Source: Brevundimonas sp.
GTDB lineage: Bacteria > Pseudomonadota > Alphaproteobacteria > Caulobacterales > Caulobacteraceae
Assembly (NCBI GenBank): GCA_020253595.1
Contig: JADCBH010000037.1
Location: forward strand, 1 to 5,026
DNA length: 5,026 nucleotides
Reading direction: 5' to 3'
Each line of letters begins with the position of its first letter. Positions within the stretch are counted from its first letter, which is position 1. The translations under genes and the position numbers were made by a program. The notes beneath the pieces are model-generated. The model did not search any database. It was not told where the DNA came from and saw only the letters and a program-made list of their open reading frames with translations. Shown in pieces: positions 1 through 5,026 of this stretch.

Positions 1-702
1 AAATCGACCAACCCGTTCCGCTACTTCGACAGCTCACCGGAGGTGATCCGGACGGTCGTCATGATGTACGTGAAGTACCCGCTTTCGCTTCGGAACGTGG
101 AGGACCTGCTGGCCGAGCGGGGCATCGACATCTGCTACGAGACGGTCCGGCTGTGGTGGAACCGGTTCGGTCCAGTGTTCGCAGCGGAGATCCGCCGTAA
201 GCGGGTCCAGAGGATGCGATCGTTCACCCACTGGCGGTGGCACCTCGACGAGGTCTACGTGAAGATCAACGGCGAGATGCACTACCTCTGGCGGGCCGTG
301 GACCAGGAGGGCGAAGTGCTGGAATCCTTTGCCAGCAAGACCAGGGACAAGGCCGCCGCCCTCACCTTCATGAAGAAGCTGATGAAGCGCCATGGCCGCG
401 CCAGGGCGATCACGACCGACGGTCTGCGCTCCTACAAGGCCGCCATGAAGGACCTCGGCAACACCGCCAAACAGGAGGTCGGCCGCTGGGCCAACAACAG
501 GGTCGAGAACTCACACCTGCCCTTCCGACGACGAGAGCGCGCGATGCTCCGCTTCCGGCAGATGAAGACCCTGCAGAAGTTCAGCTCAGTGCACGCCGCC
601 TTCCACAACCACTTCGGTCAGGACCGCCACCTCATCAGCAGAGAGACATACAAGGCCCAACGATCAGCCGCCTTGGCTGCGTGGCAGACGCTCGCCGCGT
701 AG
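1..702 (+). CDS. IS6-family DDE transposase, 5' end cut off by the window edge
   Basis: This transposase would cut and join DNA ends to move the insertion sequence, by cointegrate formation as is usual in the IS6/IS26 family. The frame is open from base 1 and begins KSTNPFRYFDSSPEVIR, so the true start is probably only a few codons upstream; the GTG at 43 is internal. 233 residues are visible, close to family length. Counting from base 1, the catalytic triad reads D83 (WHLDEVYVKING), D140 (ITTDGLRSY) and E169 (NNRVENSHLPFRRRERAM). Only 28 residues separate the second Asp from the Glu, against about 34 in the IS26-type archetype; I associate the shorter spacing with alphaproteobacterial members. 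An N-terminal helix-turn-helix-like segment (PLSLRNVEDLLAERGIDICYETVRLW) precedes the catalytic core. No frameshift or stop is seen, so it looks intact. It converges on, and overlaps by 39 bp, the altered 3' end of cheA. Confidence 0.93.
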   Translation, partial: KSTNPFRYFDSSPEVIRTVVMMYVKYPLSLRNVEDLLAERGIDICYETVRLWWNRFGPVFAAEIRRKRVQRMRSFTHWRWHLDEVYVKINGEMHYLWRAVDQEGEVLESFASKTRDKAAALTFMKKLMKRHGRARAITTDGLRSYKAAMKDLGNTAKQEVGRWANNRVENSHLPFRRRERAMLRFRQMKTLQKFSSVHAAFHNHFGQDRHLISRETYKAQRSAALAAWQTLAA

Positions 703-2859
703 GGCTCCTGTCCCCTGCCCTACCCGCGCGTAGTGGAGACAAGTTCGCGTTGGACTGACAGCACCCAGCAAGGGCTGGGTCGCCTGCCCGGGTCCGGCCA
801 GATCTCCCTCCCCGGTCTCGGGACCGCCGACCAGGTCTGACGCCCCGGCCTCCATGGACATGCCCTTGAAGTCCAGGATCATGATCACCGATCCGTCGCC
901 GAGGATGGTCGCGCCGGAATAGAGCTTCAGATGGCGCAGGACCGACGCCACAGGCTTGACCACGATCTCCTCGGTGTCGAACACCCGATCAACGATGATG
1001 CCAAAGGTGAAGACACCCACCTTGGCGACCACGATGCAGGCGTCCACGCGAGGCGTGTCTGGCCCGGTCAGACCCAGCATCGACTGCAGCGACACCAGCG
1101 GAAGCAGTCGGTCGCGAAGGCGCAGCACGGACGCACCGTTGATCTGCTCGATGCGGCGACCTTCCGAACCGATCGCGCTGGCCAGTTCGATGATCGAAGC
1201 CTGGGGCATGGCGAAGCGTTCGCCACAGCTCTCGACGATGAGGGCCGAGATGATCGACAGCGTCAGGGGGATGCGGATCACAAACCGTGTGCCGACGCCG
1301 GGCGCGGACGACAGCTCGATGACCCCGCCGATCTTCTCGATGTTGGTGCGGACCACGTCCATGCCGACGCCGCGTCCAGAGACCGAGGTGATCTGCTCGG
1401 CTGTCGAGAATCCCGGCAGGAAAATCAGCTGGCGCGCCTCGACATCCGACATGGCCGCGGCCTGGGCGGCAGAGACCAGACCGTTCGCCATCGCCTTGGC
1501 GCGGATGCGGTCAGCGTTCAGACCGCGCCCGTCGTCAGCCATTTCAACGACGATGGCACCGCCCTCGTGTCGGGCCGACAGGGTGATCCGACCCGTCGCA
1601 GGCTTTCCGACCGCCAGTCGTTCAGCCGGTGTCTCCAGCCCATGGTCGGCCGCGTTGCGGATCATGTGCGTCAGTGGATCCTTGATCAACTCCAGCACCT
1701 GACGATCGAGTTCGGTGTCTGCGCCCGATGTCGACAGCTCGATCTGCTTGCCCAGCTCCGACGCCAGGTCGCGCACCAGCCGTGGCAGCTTGGCCCAGGC
1801 CCCGGAAATGGGCTGCATCCGGGTCGTCATCACGCCTTCCTGAAGTTCGGACGTGACCTGGTTCAAGCGATGAAGCGGTCCCGCGAACGGGCTGTCGGGC
1901 ACGCTTCTCAAGGTCTGGATCAGCTGGTTTCGGATCAGCACCATCTCCGAGACCATGGTCATCAGGTTTTCCAGCACCTCCACGCTGACGCGGATCGTCT
2001 GGTTCGCTGTCTCCGTCTCAGGAGTAGACCGCATCGGGCCGGGATCAGGCTCGACAGAAGGCCTCAGGGCTTCGGTCAAGGAGGCGGCAGGTTCGGGTGT
2101 CGCCGCCGGGTCGCGATCCTCGCCCGGCTCGAGCAGGATAGACGCGACCGCAGCAGGATCGGCTTCAAGCACAAAAAGGGCGCGACGAATGGCTGAAGTG
2201 AAGCGGTCGCCCTGGGTTGCCGTCAGGCGCGGAAGGGTCTGGGCGAGCGCGGCCGCAAAGCCCCCCTGGTTCGTTCCTCGAGCCTGGGCGACCAGACCTT
2301 CCCGCAACCACACCTGCAGGGTGTCGAGGTCGATCCCGGTCAGGTGCAGTCCAATCTCGTCGTCGTCGACCAGTGTGCCGATGACGGACTCGCAGGCCGC
2401 ATCCAGCGTCGCCTCTCCGCCGAGGCGCTCCAGCAGCGAGCCTGTCGAAGCAGGCCCGGCAACGGCCAGCTGTGGTTGGGGCTCCCCTTCAAAGATCCGG
2501 TCGAGCCGGTCGATCAGACGCCTGTCGTCGCCGGGAGGTTCAACCCCATCCGAAGCGATCCCGTCGATCACCAGACGAACGACATCAACCGCCTGAAGGA
2601 CCGCCGATACGGCGTCCGCGCTGACTTCGAGCGTGCCGTCCCGGAACGCACCCAGGACATTCTCCCCGGCGTGCGCAACGGCCTGGAGACGGCCGAGACC
2701 CAGGAAGCCACTGGTCCCCTTGATGGTATGGATGAGCCGGAAGATGTCGCCCAGCAGTTCCGGGTCATCGGGATGCTGCTCGAACGTGACGAGCTTGCAG
2801 TCGAGCGCCTCAATCCCCTCGCGCGCCTCCGCCACGAACTCCTGGATGACATCGTCCAC
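664..2859 (-). CDS. cheA: Chemotaxis histidine kinase CheA with globin-like insert and IS-derived C-terminal tail
   Basis: CheA autophosphorylates in a cytoplasmic receptor/CheW array and passes phosphate to CheY. The 731-residue product has a P1 Hpt domain (about 1-105) with acceptor His44 in HTIKGTSGF. An unusual segment at about 140-245 resembles a truncated globin. An acidic, proline-rich linker (about 246-287) and the P3 dimerisation helices (about 288-350) follow. The P4 ATPase has N box N402 (HMIRNAADHGLE), G1 DDGRG (442-446), F box (479-486) and G2 SGRGVGMDVV (494-503). A CheW-like P5 domain spans about 531-668. No classical CheY-binding P2 is recognised. The start is GTG at 2859: an in-frame stop lies at 2881-2883 and AGGGAG sits 8 bases upstream. 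Residues from about 699 to the stop read through the insertion-sequence end, so the native C-terminus is lost. All catalytic motifs remain and the core may still work. It is divergent from cheY. Confidence 0.93.
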   Translation of the reverse strand: MDDVIQEFVAEAREGIEALDCKLVTFEQHPDDPELLGDIFRLIHTIKGTSGFLGLGRLQAVAHAGENVLGAFRDGTLEVSADAVSAVLQAVDVVRLVIDGIASDGVEPPGDDRRLIDRLDRIFEGEPQPQLAVAGPASTGSLLERLGGEATLDAACESVIGTLVDDDEIGLHLTGIDLDTLQVWLREGLVAQARGTNQGGFAAALAQTLPRLTATQGDRFTSAIRRALFVLEADPAAVASILLEPGEDRDPAATPEPAASLTEALRPSVEPDPGPMRSTPETETANQTIRVSVEVLENLMTMVSEMVLIRNQLIQTLRSVPDSPFAGPLHRLNQVTSELQEGVMTTRMQPISGAWAKLPRLVRDLASELGKQIELSTSGADTELDRQVLELIKDPLTHMIRNAADHGLETPAERLAVGKPATGRITLSARHEGGAIVVEMADDGRGLNADRIRAKAMANGLVSAAQAAAMSDVEARQLIFLPGFSTAEQITSVSGRGVGMDVVRTNIEKIGGVIELSSAPGVGTRFVIRIPLTLSIISALIVESCGERFAMPQASIIELASAIGSEGRRIEQINGASVLRLRDRLLPLVSLQSMLGLTGPDTPRVDACIVVAKVGVFTFGIIVDRVFDTEEIVVKPVASVLRHLKLYSGATILGDGSVIMILDFKGMSMEAGASDLVGGPETGEGDLAGPGQATQPLLGAVSPTRTCLHYARVGQGTGALRGERLPRSQGG
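750..765 (-). repeat. Putative right terminal inverted repeat of the IS6-family element
   Basis: Read on the - strand from 765 inward this is GGTGCTGTCAGTCCAA, which has the GG...CTGT look of IS6-family ends and lies downstream of the transposase stop at the usual short distance. The partner repeat is not in the window, so the exact length and outer base (765 or 766) are uncertain. Confidence 0.5.
763..780. repeat. 7-bp stem, 4-base loop hairpin straddling the IS/cheA junction
   Basis: ACCCAGC (763-769) pairs perfectly with GCTGGGT (774-780) around the loop AAGG. The left arm begins in the last bases assigned to the insertion sequence, and the rest is cheA. Neither strand has a T-tract after the stem, so it is not a classical intrinsic terminator. 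It may be chance, a palindromic target, or a weak barrier between the convergent transcripts. Confidence 0.45.
2125..2442 (-). other. Truncated-globin-like region inside CheA (residues ~140-245)
   Basis: The segment opens SLLERLGGEATLDAACESVI, continues with a GIDLDTLQVWLREGLV stretch, and ends with DRFTSAIRRALFVLEADPAAVASIL. The order and spacing recall group I truncated haemoglobins (S-LYERLGGE-A-DA-V..., then GVDM...H-FL, then HFDAVV-HL-AL-LGVP--L). The usual haem and ligand residues are missing. The Phe-Tyr at the end of helix B is replaced by Val-Ile (159-160), and no His lies in the F-helix region; the only His in the segment is His172. If the resemblance is real, this would be a haem-free, degenerate globin occupying the place of P2. 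This rests on remembered family consensus, not a search. Confidence 0.5.
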
Positions 2860-2867
2860 GCTGGCCG

Positions 2868-2873
2868 CTCCCT
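2868..2873 (-). promoter_or_regulatory. Ribosome binding site of cheA, deciding the GTG start
   Basis: On the - strand AGGGAG stands 8 bases before the GTG at 2859. Because the only upstream in-frame codons before the stop at 2881-2883 include no start, this site fixes GTG as the cheA start. Confidence 0.7.
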
Positions 2874-2898
2874 GACCGGCTCAACGGGTCATCCGTGC

Positions 2899-2919
2899 AT
2901 CGGGCCGATACCCTAGGGT
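2899..2919. promoter_or_regulatory. Two abutting palindromes in the cheA leader, possible operator
   Basis: ATCGG-G-CCGAT (2899-2909) is immediately followed by the perfect 10-bp palindrome ACCCTAGGGT (2910-2919). Together they fill 21 bp, 40-60 bases upstream of the cheA start. They could be a protein-binding site or structured leader RNA. No known operator is recognised. Confidence 0.3.
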
Positions 2920-2931
2920 TGCCATGTCTGG

Positions 2932-2946
2932 TTAATCCAACCTGAA
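2932..2946 (-). promoter_or_regulatory. CtrA-like box on the cheA side of the divergent region
   Basis: The + strand reads TTAA-N7-TGAA, so the - strand is TTCA-N7-TTAA followed by CCAG. It matches the TTAA-N7-TTAA CtrA consensus with one mismatch, and the TTAACCAG half is one base from the TTAACCAT half-site. It lies 73 bases upstream of the cheA start, a reasonable place for a promoter element. The call is by motif only and depends on the host being a CtrA-using alphaproteobacterium. Confidence 0.4.
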
Positions 2947-3011
2947 CAGGTTTCGCGTTTGACGTGTTGCTAGCGGTACAGAATGTCGCAGTTGCGGCCC
3001 TCTTTGCGAGC

Positions 3012-3030
3012 TTAACCCATCCTTAGCCAT
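3012..3030 (+). promoter_or_regulatory. CtrA-like box upstream of cheY
   Basis: The sequence is TTAA-CCCATCC-TTAG followed by CCAT. It matches TTAA-N7-TTAA with one mismatch, and its second half TTAGCCAT is one base from TTAACCAT. It lies about 60 bases before the cheY GTG, where CtrA commonly overlaps the -35 region of flagellar and chemotaxis promoters in Caulobacter. No convincing sigma-70 -35/-10 pair was seen with it; a TTGACG at 2959-2964 lacks a good -10 at normal spacing. Confidence 0.5.
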
Positions 3031-3079
3031 CTCATCACAACCATTGCTCGCATTCACAGATCCGCAGGCGGACTTTGCT

Positions 3080-3084
3080 GGAGG
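3080..3084 (+). promoter_or_regulatory. Ribosome binding site of cheY, deciding the GTG start
   Basis: A full GGAGG stands 6 bases before GTG at 3091. The alternative ATG at 3109 has no comparable site at proper distance, so the GTG is preferred. Confidence 0.8.
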
Positions 3085-3090
3085 ACTGGC

Positions 3091-3477
3091 GTGGCTGTCG
3101 ACAAGACCATGAACGTGCTGGTGGTGGACGATTACAAATCGATGATCCGCATCGTGCGCGGCCTGCTCAACCAACTCGGCTTCCACAATGTGGACGAAGC
3201 GCTCGACGGCCAGACGGCGCTCAACATGATCCGGAACAAGACCTACGGCCTGGTCCTGTCAGACTGGAACATGCAGCCGATCACGGGCCTTGAACTGCTC
3301 AGGGAAGTGCGCGCCGACGAGCGGACGAAGAGCGTGCCCTTCGTCATGGTCACCGCCGAAGCCAAGACGGAAAATGTGGTCGCCGCACGCCAGGCAGGAG
3401 CCAACAACTACGTCATCAAGCCCTTCACCCAGGCCGTCCTGAAACAGAAGCTCACTTCGGTCCTGGGCGAGTTCTGA
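3091..3477 (+). CDS. cheY: Single-domain chemotaxis response regulator CheY
   Basis: This is a 128-residue stand-alone receiver domain. It would accept phosphate from CheA and, as CheY-P, bind the flagellar switch protein FliM. Visible signature residues are the acidic pair D13-D14 (VLVVDDYKSM), phosphoacceptor D58 (VLSDWNMQPITGLELL), switch Thr88 (MVTAEAK), switch aromatic Tyr107 (NNYVIKPF) and Lys110 followed by Pro111. Length and motifs are those of a complete CheY with no output domain. The start is GTG at 3091, supported by GGAGG 6 bases upstream. It is the first gene of a + strand unit whose next gene follows after 2 bases, and it is divergent from cheA across about 230 bp holding two CtrA-like boxes. 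Being beside a CheZ-like gene suggests that it signals to the motor rather than serving only as a phosphate sink, but this is inference. Confidence 0.95.
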   Translation: MAVDKTMNVLVVDDYKSMIRIVRGLLNQLGFHNVDEALDGQTALNMIRNKTYGLVLSDWNMQPITGLELLREVRADERTKSVPFVMVTAEAKTENVVAARQAGANNYVIKPFTQAVLKQKLTSVLGEF

Positions 3478-3479
3478 CC

Positions 3480-3806
3480 ATGAACACTGCGTCCGCTGTC
3501 GCCGAGATCGAAGCCCTCCGGTCTGCGCTGGACCAGGCGAGCGATGCCCTCATGGCCAAGATCGAGATCGGACTGTCTCTCGCAGCAGACCCGTCCGCAG
3601 ACATCCACACCGCATCGGGCGTCTTCTCCGACATGCTGTCGCTGTGCAGCTTCCAGGATCTGGCGGGTCAACGCCTCACACGGCTCGCCGCCCTGATTTC
3701 CGATGCACCGGCCGACACGCGACCGGACGCCCATCTTCTAAACGGACCTGCGGACACCGCCGGTCTCAGTCAGGGCGCAGCCGACGCCCTGTTCGAAGCG
3801 CGCTGA
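3480..3806 (+). CDS. cheZ: Short CheZ-like CheY-P phosphatase
   Basis: The 108-residue product carries the CheZ active-site signature CSFQDLAGQRL at residues 56-66. Asp60 and Gln64 correspond to E. coli CheZ Asp143 and Gln147, the residues that position water to hydrolyse the phosphate on CheY. The C-terminus GLSQGAADALFEAR (95-108) resembles the CheY-binding tail of CheZ and the FliM N-terminal peptide. The rest is mostly helical: a short N-terminal helix, then a helix through the active-site motif, and a Pro/Asp-rich linker (about 75-95). At half the ~214 residues of E. coli CheZ, it would form a much shorter four-helix dimer. ATG at 3480 is 2 bases after the cheY stop, suggesting coupled translation. 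A non-functional or non-CheY phosphatase role cannot be excluded, but motif and position fit CheZ well. Confidence 0.82.
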   Translation: MNTASAVAEIEALRSALDQASDALMAKIEIGLSLAADPSADIHTASGVFSDMLSLCSFQDLAGQRLTRLAALISDAPADTRPDAHLLNGPADTAGLSQGAADALFEAR

Positions 3807-3827
3807 CATGATCGAGCGAGCCGCCCC

Positions 3828-4397
3828 ATGACGCTTCCCTCAACCCGCCTTGGGCTACAGGGCGTCGAGACCCTGATCGTCGACGACAACAGCCAATCGC
3901 TTGAGGTGGTCACGGCCATCCTCATGGGCTTCGGCATAAACAGGACCACCAAGTGCAACTCGGTGGTGGAGGCCCGCGAGGAGCTGGCGCGAAAGGTCTT
4001 CGACATCGTGATCGTCGACTGCGAGATGCCCGACCAGGACGGTTTCGACCTCGTTCGCCACATCCGCTCCGATCCAAACGGCGGCAACTTCACAGTCCCC
4101 ATACTGATGATGAGCGCCTCTGCGCCGCAGTCGAAGGTGGAGCGGGCGCGCGACACAGGCGCGAACTTCACGATCGCCAAGCCTGTCTCGCCGACAATCT
4201 TGCTCGAGCGGCTACTCTGGATCGCCCAAAGCAACCGCATGTTCGTATCGGGCCCCAGCTACACAGGCCCCGACCGCCGGTTCCATCGCGTTCCCCTGGC
4301 CGAAGGCATGGCCGAGCGCCGAAACGCCGAGATCGAACTGACCGCCAAGCCGGAGCGTGCCCTGTCACAGGACGAAATCGACGGACTCTTCGCATGA
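3828..4397 (+). CDS. Response regulator with receiver domain and C-terminal CheY-docking-like tail
   Basis: The 189-residue protein has a full receiver domain at about 12-135. It has acidic residues D19-D20 (LIVDDNSQS), phosphoacceptor D64 (IVDCEMPDQDG), Ser96 at the Thr/Ser switch position and Lys118-Pro119 (TIAKPVSP). No DNA-binding or enzymatic output domain follows. The tail contains a YTGPDRRFH segment, common in alphaproteobacterial receivers, and an arginine-rich stretch. It ends ALSQDEIDGLFA (178-189), very like the FliM N-terminal CheY-P-binding peptide. The protein may therefore bind CheY-P or bring a phosphorylatable receiver to CheY. The ATG at 3828 is the only upstream start in frame because a stop lies at 3804-3806; the ribosome site (GAGCGAG) is weak. 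The gene starts 21 bp after the CheZ-like stop and overlaps the next gene by ATGA. Receiver identity is sure; the role is inferred. Confidence 0.9.
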   Translation: MTLPSTRLGLQGVETLIVDDNSQSLEVVTAILMGFGINRTTKCNSVVEAREELARKVFDIVIVDCEMPDQDGFDLVRHIRSDPNGGNFTVPILMMSASAPQSKVERARDTGANFTIAKPVSPTILLERLLWIAQSNRMFVSGPSYTGPDRRFHRVPLAEGMAERRNAEIELTAKPERALSQDEIDGLFA

Positions 4398-4873
4398 CCG
4401 CCCGGCCCCAATCCGTCGAATTCATTCCGCGCAATCGGCTGTCGAAGATTCTTGCGGCGCTGAACCGCAAGGCCTTTGCCGAGCACGTCCAGAATGCCGA
4501 GCGGGAGGTGGAGCGGCTCGCGCCCATCCTTGGTGAAAGCATCGAAGGCGATGTTCAGGCTCTGATCTTTCTCTGCCGGCAGGACGAAACCGAGATCTTT
4601 GCCAACAGCTTCGAAATCGGGTGGTTGGCCCTCAAGATCATCGAGAGCGCGCGCATTGCCCAACGGCCTGAACTGGCCAATGCCGCTGAAGGAGTCTGGG
4701 AGATGATTGACGCCCTGTCCAAACGGGGCGTCTGGCACACGGAGGCTTTGCGCGTGCATGTGGACGCCCTGCTGGCCCTGAGTTCAGAAGCTGGCGCAGA
4801 CGCGGCTCAGCGACAGGTGATCGCACGAGCGCTGCTCAAGATGCGCACGGCCGTCGGTGCCAGCGACCTCTGA
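4394..4873 (+). CDS. Unrecognised helical protein linked to the chemotaxis unit
   Basis: I do not recognise a named family. The 159-residue product is predicted by eye to be almost all helix, with no signal peptide, membrane segment or metal-binding Cys pattern. It has an N-terminal basic segment (FIPRNRLSKILAALNRKAF), a charged helix (ENVQ-like NAEREVERLAPILGES), and amphipathic helices at about 72-110 and 115-155. The layout suggests a helical bundle similar in size to Hpt or adaptor proteins, but no HxxKGxxxxxG phosphotransfer motif is present, so it is not a normal Hpt. ATG at 4394 overlaps the stop of the preceding response-regulator gene (ATGA), which implies coupled translation and a shared task, perhaps as partner or adaptor of that regulator. 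The same frame is open further upstream to 3953, but that part lies opposite well-supported coding in another frame, so the ATGA start is preferred. Confidence 0.85.
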   Translation: MTARPQSVEFIPRNRLSKILAALNRKAFAEHVQNAEREVERLAPILGESIEGDVQALIFLCRQDETEIFANSFEIGWLALKIIESARIAQRPELANAAEGVWEMIDALSKRGVWHTEALRVHVDALLALSSEAGADAAQRQVIARALLKMRTAVGASDL

Positions 4874-4901
4874 TCCTCCGCGACGTAGCGGACCAGAAGC
4901 T

Positions 4902-5003
4902 TTGGCTGACAACATTCACGCGCCGGTCGTTGGCTTCATCGGCAGGCTGCGCTTCAATGCGCTGACGGCAAACCGCGCGCTGGGCGCGGGCCTGCAAGAC
5001 TGA
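4902..5003 (+). CDS. Possible 33-codon small ORF, TTG start
   Basis: From TTG at 4902 to TGA at 5001-5003 the frame reads (M)ADNIHAPVVGFIGRLRFNALTANRALGAGLQD. Third codon positions are mostly G or C (about 26 of 32), similar to the real genes here, and the peptide is hydrophobic/basic. There is no clear ribosome site and no ATG or GTG start, and I recognise no family. It may be chance in a GC-rich leader between the helical protein gene and the gene beginning near 5019. Confidence 0.25.
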   Translation: MADNIHAPVVGFIGRLRFNALTANRALGAGLQD

Positions 5004-5018
5004 AGCGGAGACAATCGC

Positions 5019-5026
5019 GTGAGTAA
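5019..5026 (+). CDS. Probable start of the next gene, cut by the window end
   Basis: GTG at 5019 is preceded by GCGGAG (5005-5010) at 8 bases, a good ribosome-site arrangement like that of the GTG-started cheY. Only two codons and two bases are visible, so nothing can be said of the product. It follows the chemotaxis unit on the same strand. Confidence 0.35.

Larger units (their letters stand above)
1..765 (+). mobile_element. IS6-family insertion sequence, right part
   Basis: The element holds a single transposase gene followed by about 63 bp of non-coding end. The right boundary is placed near 765 because the sequence there, read inward on the - strand, starts GGTGCTGTCAGTCC, resembling IS6-family terminal repeats that start GG(C/T)(A/G)CTGT. 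The left end lies outside the window, so the inverted repeat pair and the target duplication cannot be compared. If the boundary is right, the 8 bases 766-773 would be one copy of the target duplication. The insertion lies at the 3' end of cheA. Confidence 0.75.

Noticed and set aside
237..758. Open frame overlapping the transposase in another frame
   Set aside because: The transposase frame carries the DDE motifs; this one is low-complexity Arg/Gly/Pro-rich shadow sequence.
763..780. Intrinsic terminator for convergent cheA and transposase
   Set aside because: The hairpin is perfect but neither strand has a following T-tract.
931..2196. 421-codon + strand open frame opposite cheA
   Set aside because: It is antisense to strongly supported CheA domains, has no recognisable family, and is a typical GC-rich shadow frame.
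2959..2964. TTGACG as a sigma-70 -35 element for cheY
   Set aside because: No credible -10 element at 16-18 bases is present, so a promoter was not called there.
3808..3831. Seven-codon ORF (MIERAAP) before the second response regulator
   Set aside because: It is short and has no good ribosome site. It overlaps the true start and could at most aid coupling, so it is not called as a gene.
3953..4393. Extension of the helical-protein frame upstream of 4394
   Set aside because: It lies inside the response-regulator gene and reads as Arg-rich shadow; the ATGA start gives a compact protein.
1..5026. CRISPR array, tRNA or rRNA gene
   Set aside because: No spaced direct repeats and no tRNA or rRNA-like segments were seen by eye in either strand.

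Overview
The window is high-GC DNA whose gene content points to an alphaproteobacterium, most likely Caulobacterales (Caulobacter/Brevundimonas-like). The pointers are an IS6-family transposase of a type I associate with that class, a response regulator with a C-terminal GPDRR-type tail, and two CtrA-like TTAA-N7-TTAA boxes between divergent chemotaxis genes. The taxonomic call is inference.

Layout. (1) Bases 1 to about 765 are the right part of an IS6-family insertion sequence. It carries a nearly complete DDE transposase on the + strand whose start codon lies just outside the window. (2) Bases 664-2859 on the - strand encode a CheA histidine kinase. Its 3' end runs into the insertion sequence, so the last ~33 residues and the stop codon come from the element. 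Between its phosphotransfer and dimerisation domains, where CheY-binding P2 normally sits, is a segment that reads like a truncated-haemoglobin fold without haem ligands. (3) Bases 2860-3090 are a divergent regulatory region with two CtrA-like boxes and two abutting palindromes. (4) Bases 3091-4873 on the + strand form a tight four-gene unit: a CheY, a half-length CheZ-like phosphatase (108 aa), a second response regulator with a C-terminal tail, and an unrecognised helical protein. Gaps are 2 bp and 21 bp, then a 4-bp ATGA overlap. (5) The last ~150 bases hold a possible 33-codon ORF and the probable start of another gene at 5019.

How the parts may work together. CheA would phosphorylate CheY, and perhaps the second regulator. 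The CheZ-like protein keeps the catalytic Asp and Gln of CheZ and would dephosphorylate CheY-P. The CheZ-like protein and the second regulator both end in an LSQ...D.LF peptide. This resembles the FliM N-terminal and CheZ C-terminal peptides that dock CheY-P, so the products may be wired together through CheY-P binding. No cheW, cheR, cheB or receptor gene is visible, so those partners must be encoded elsewhere.
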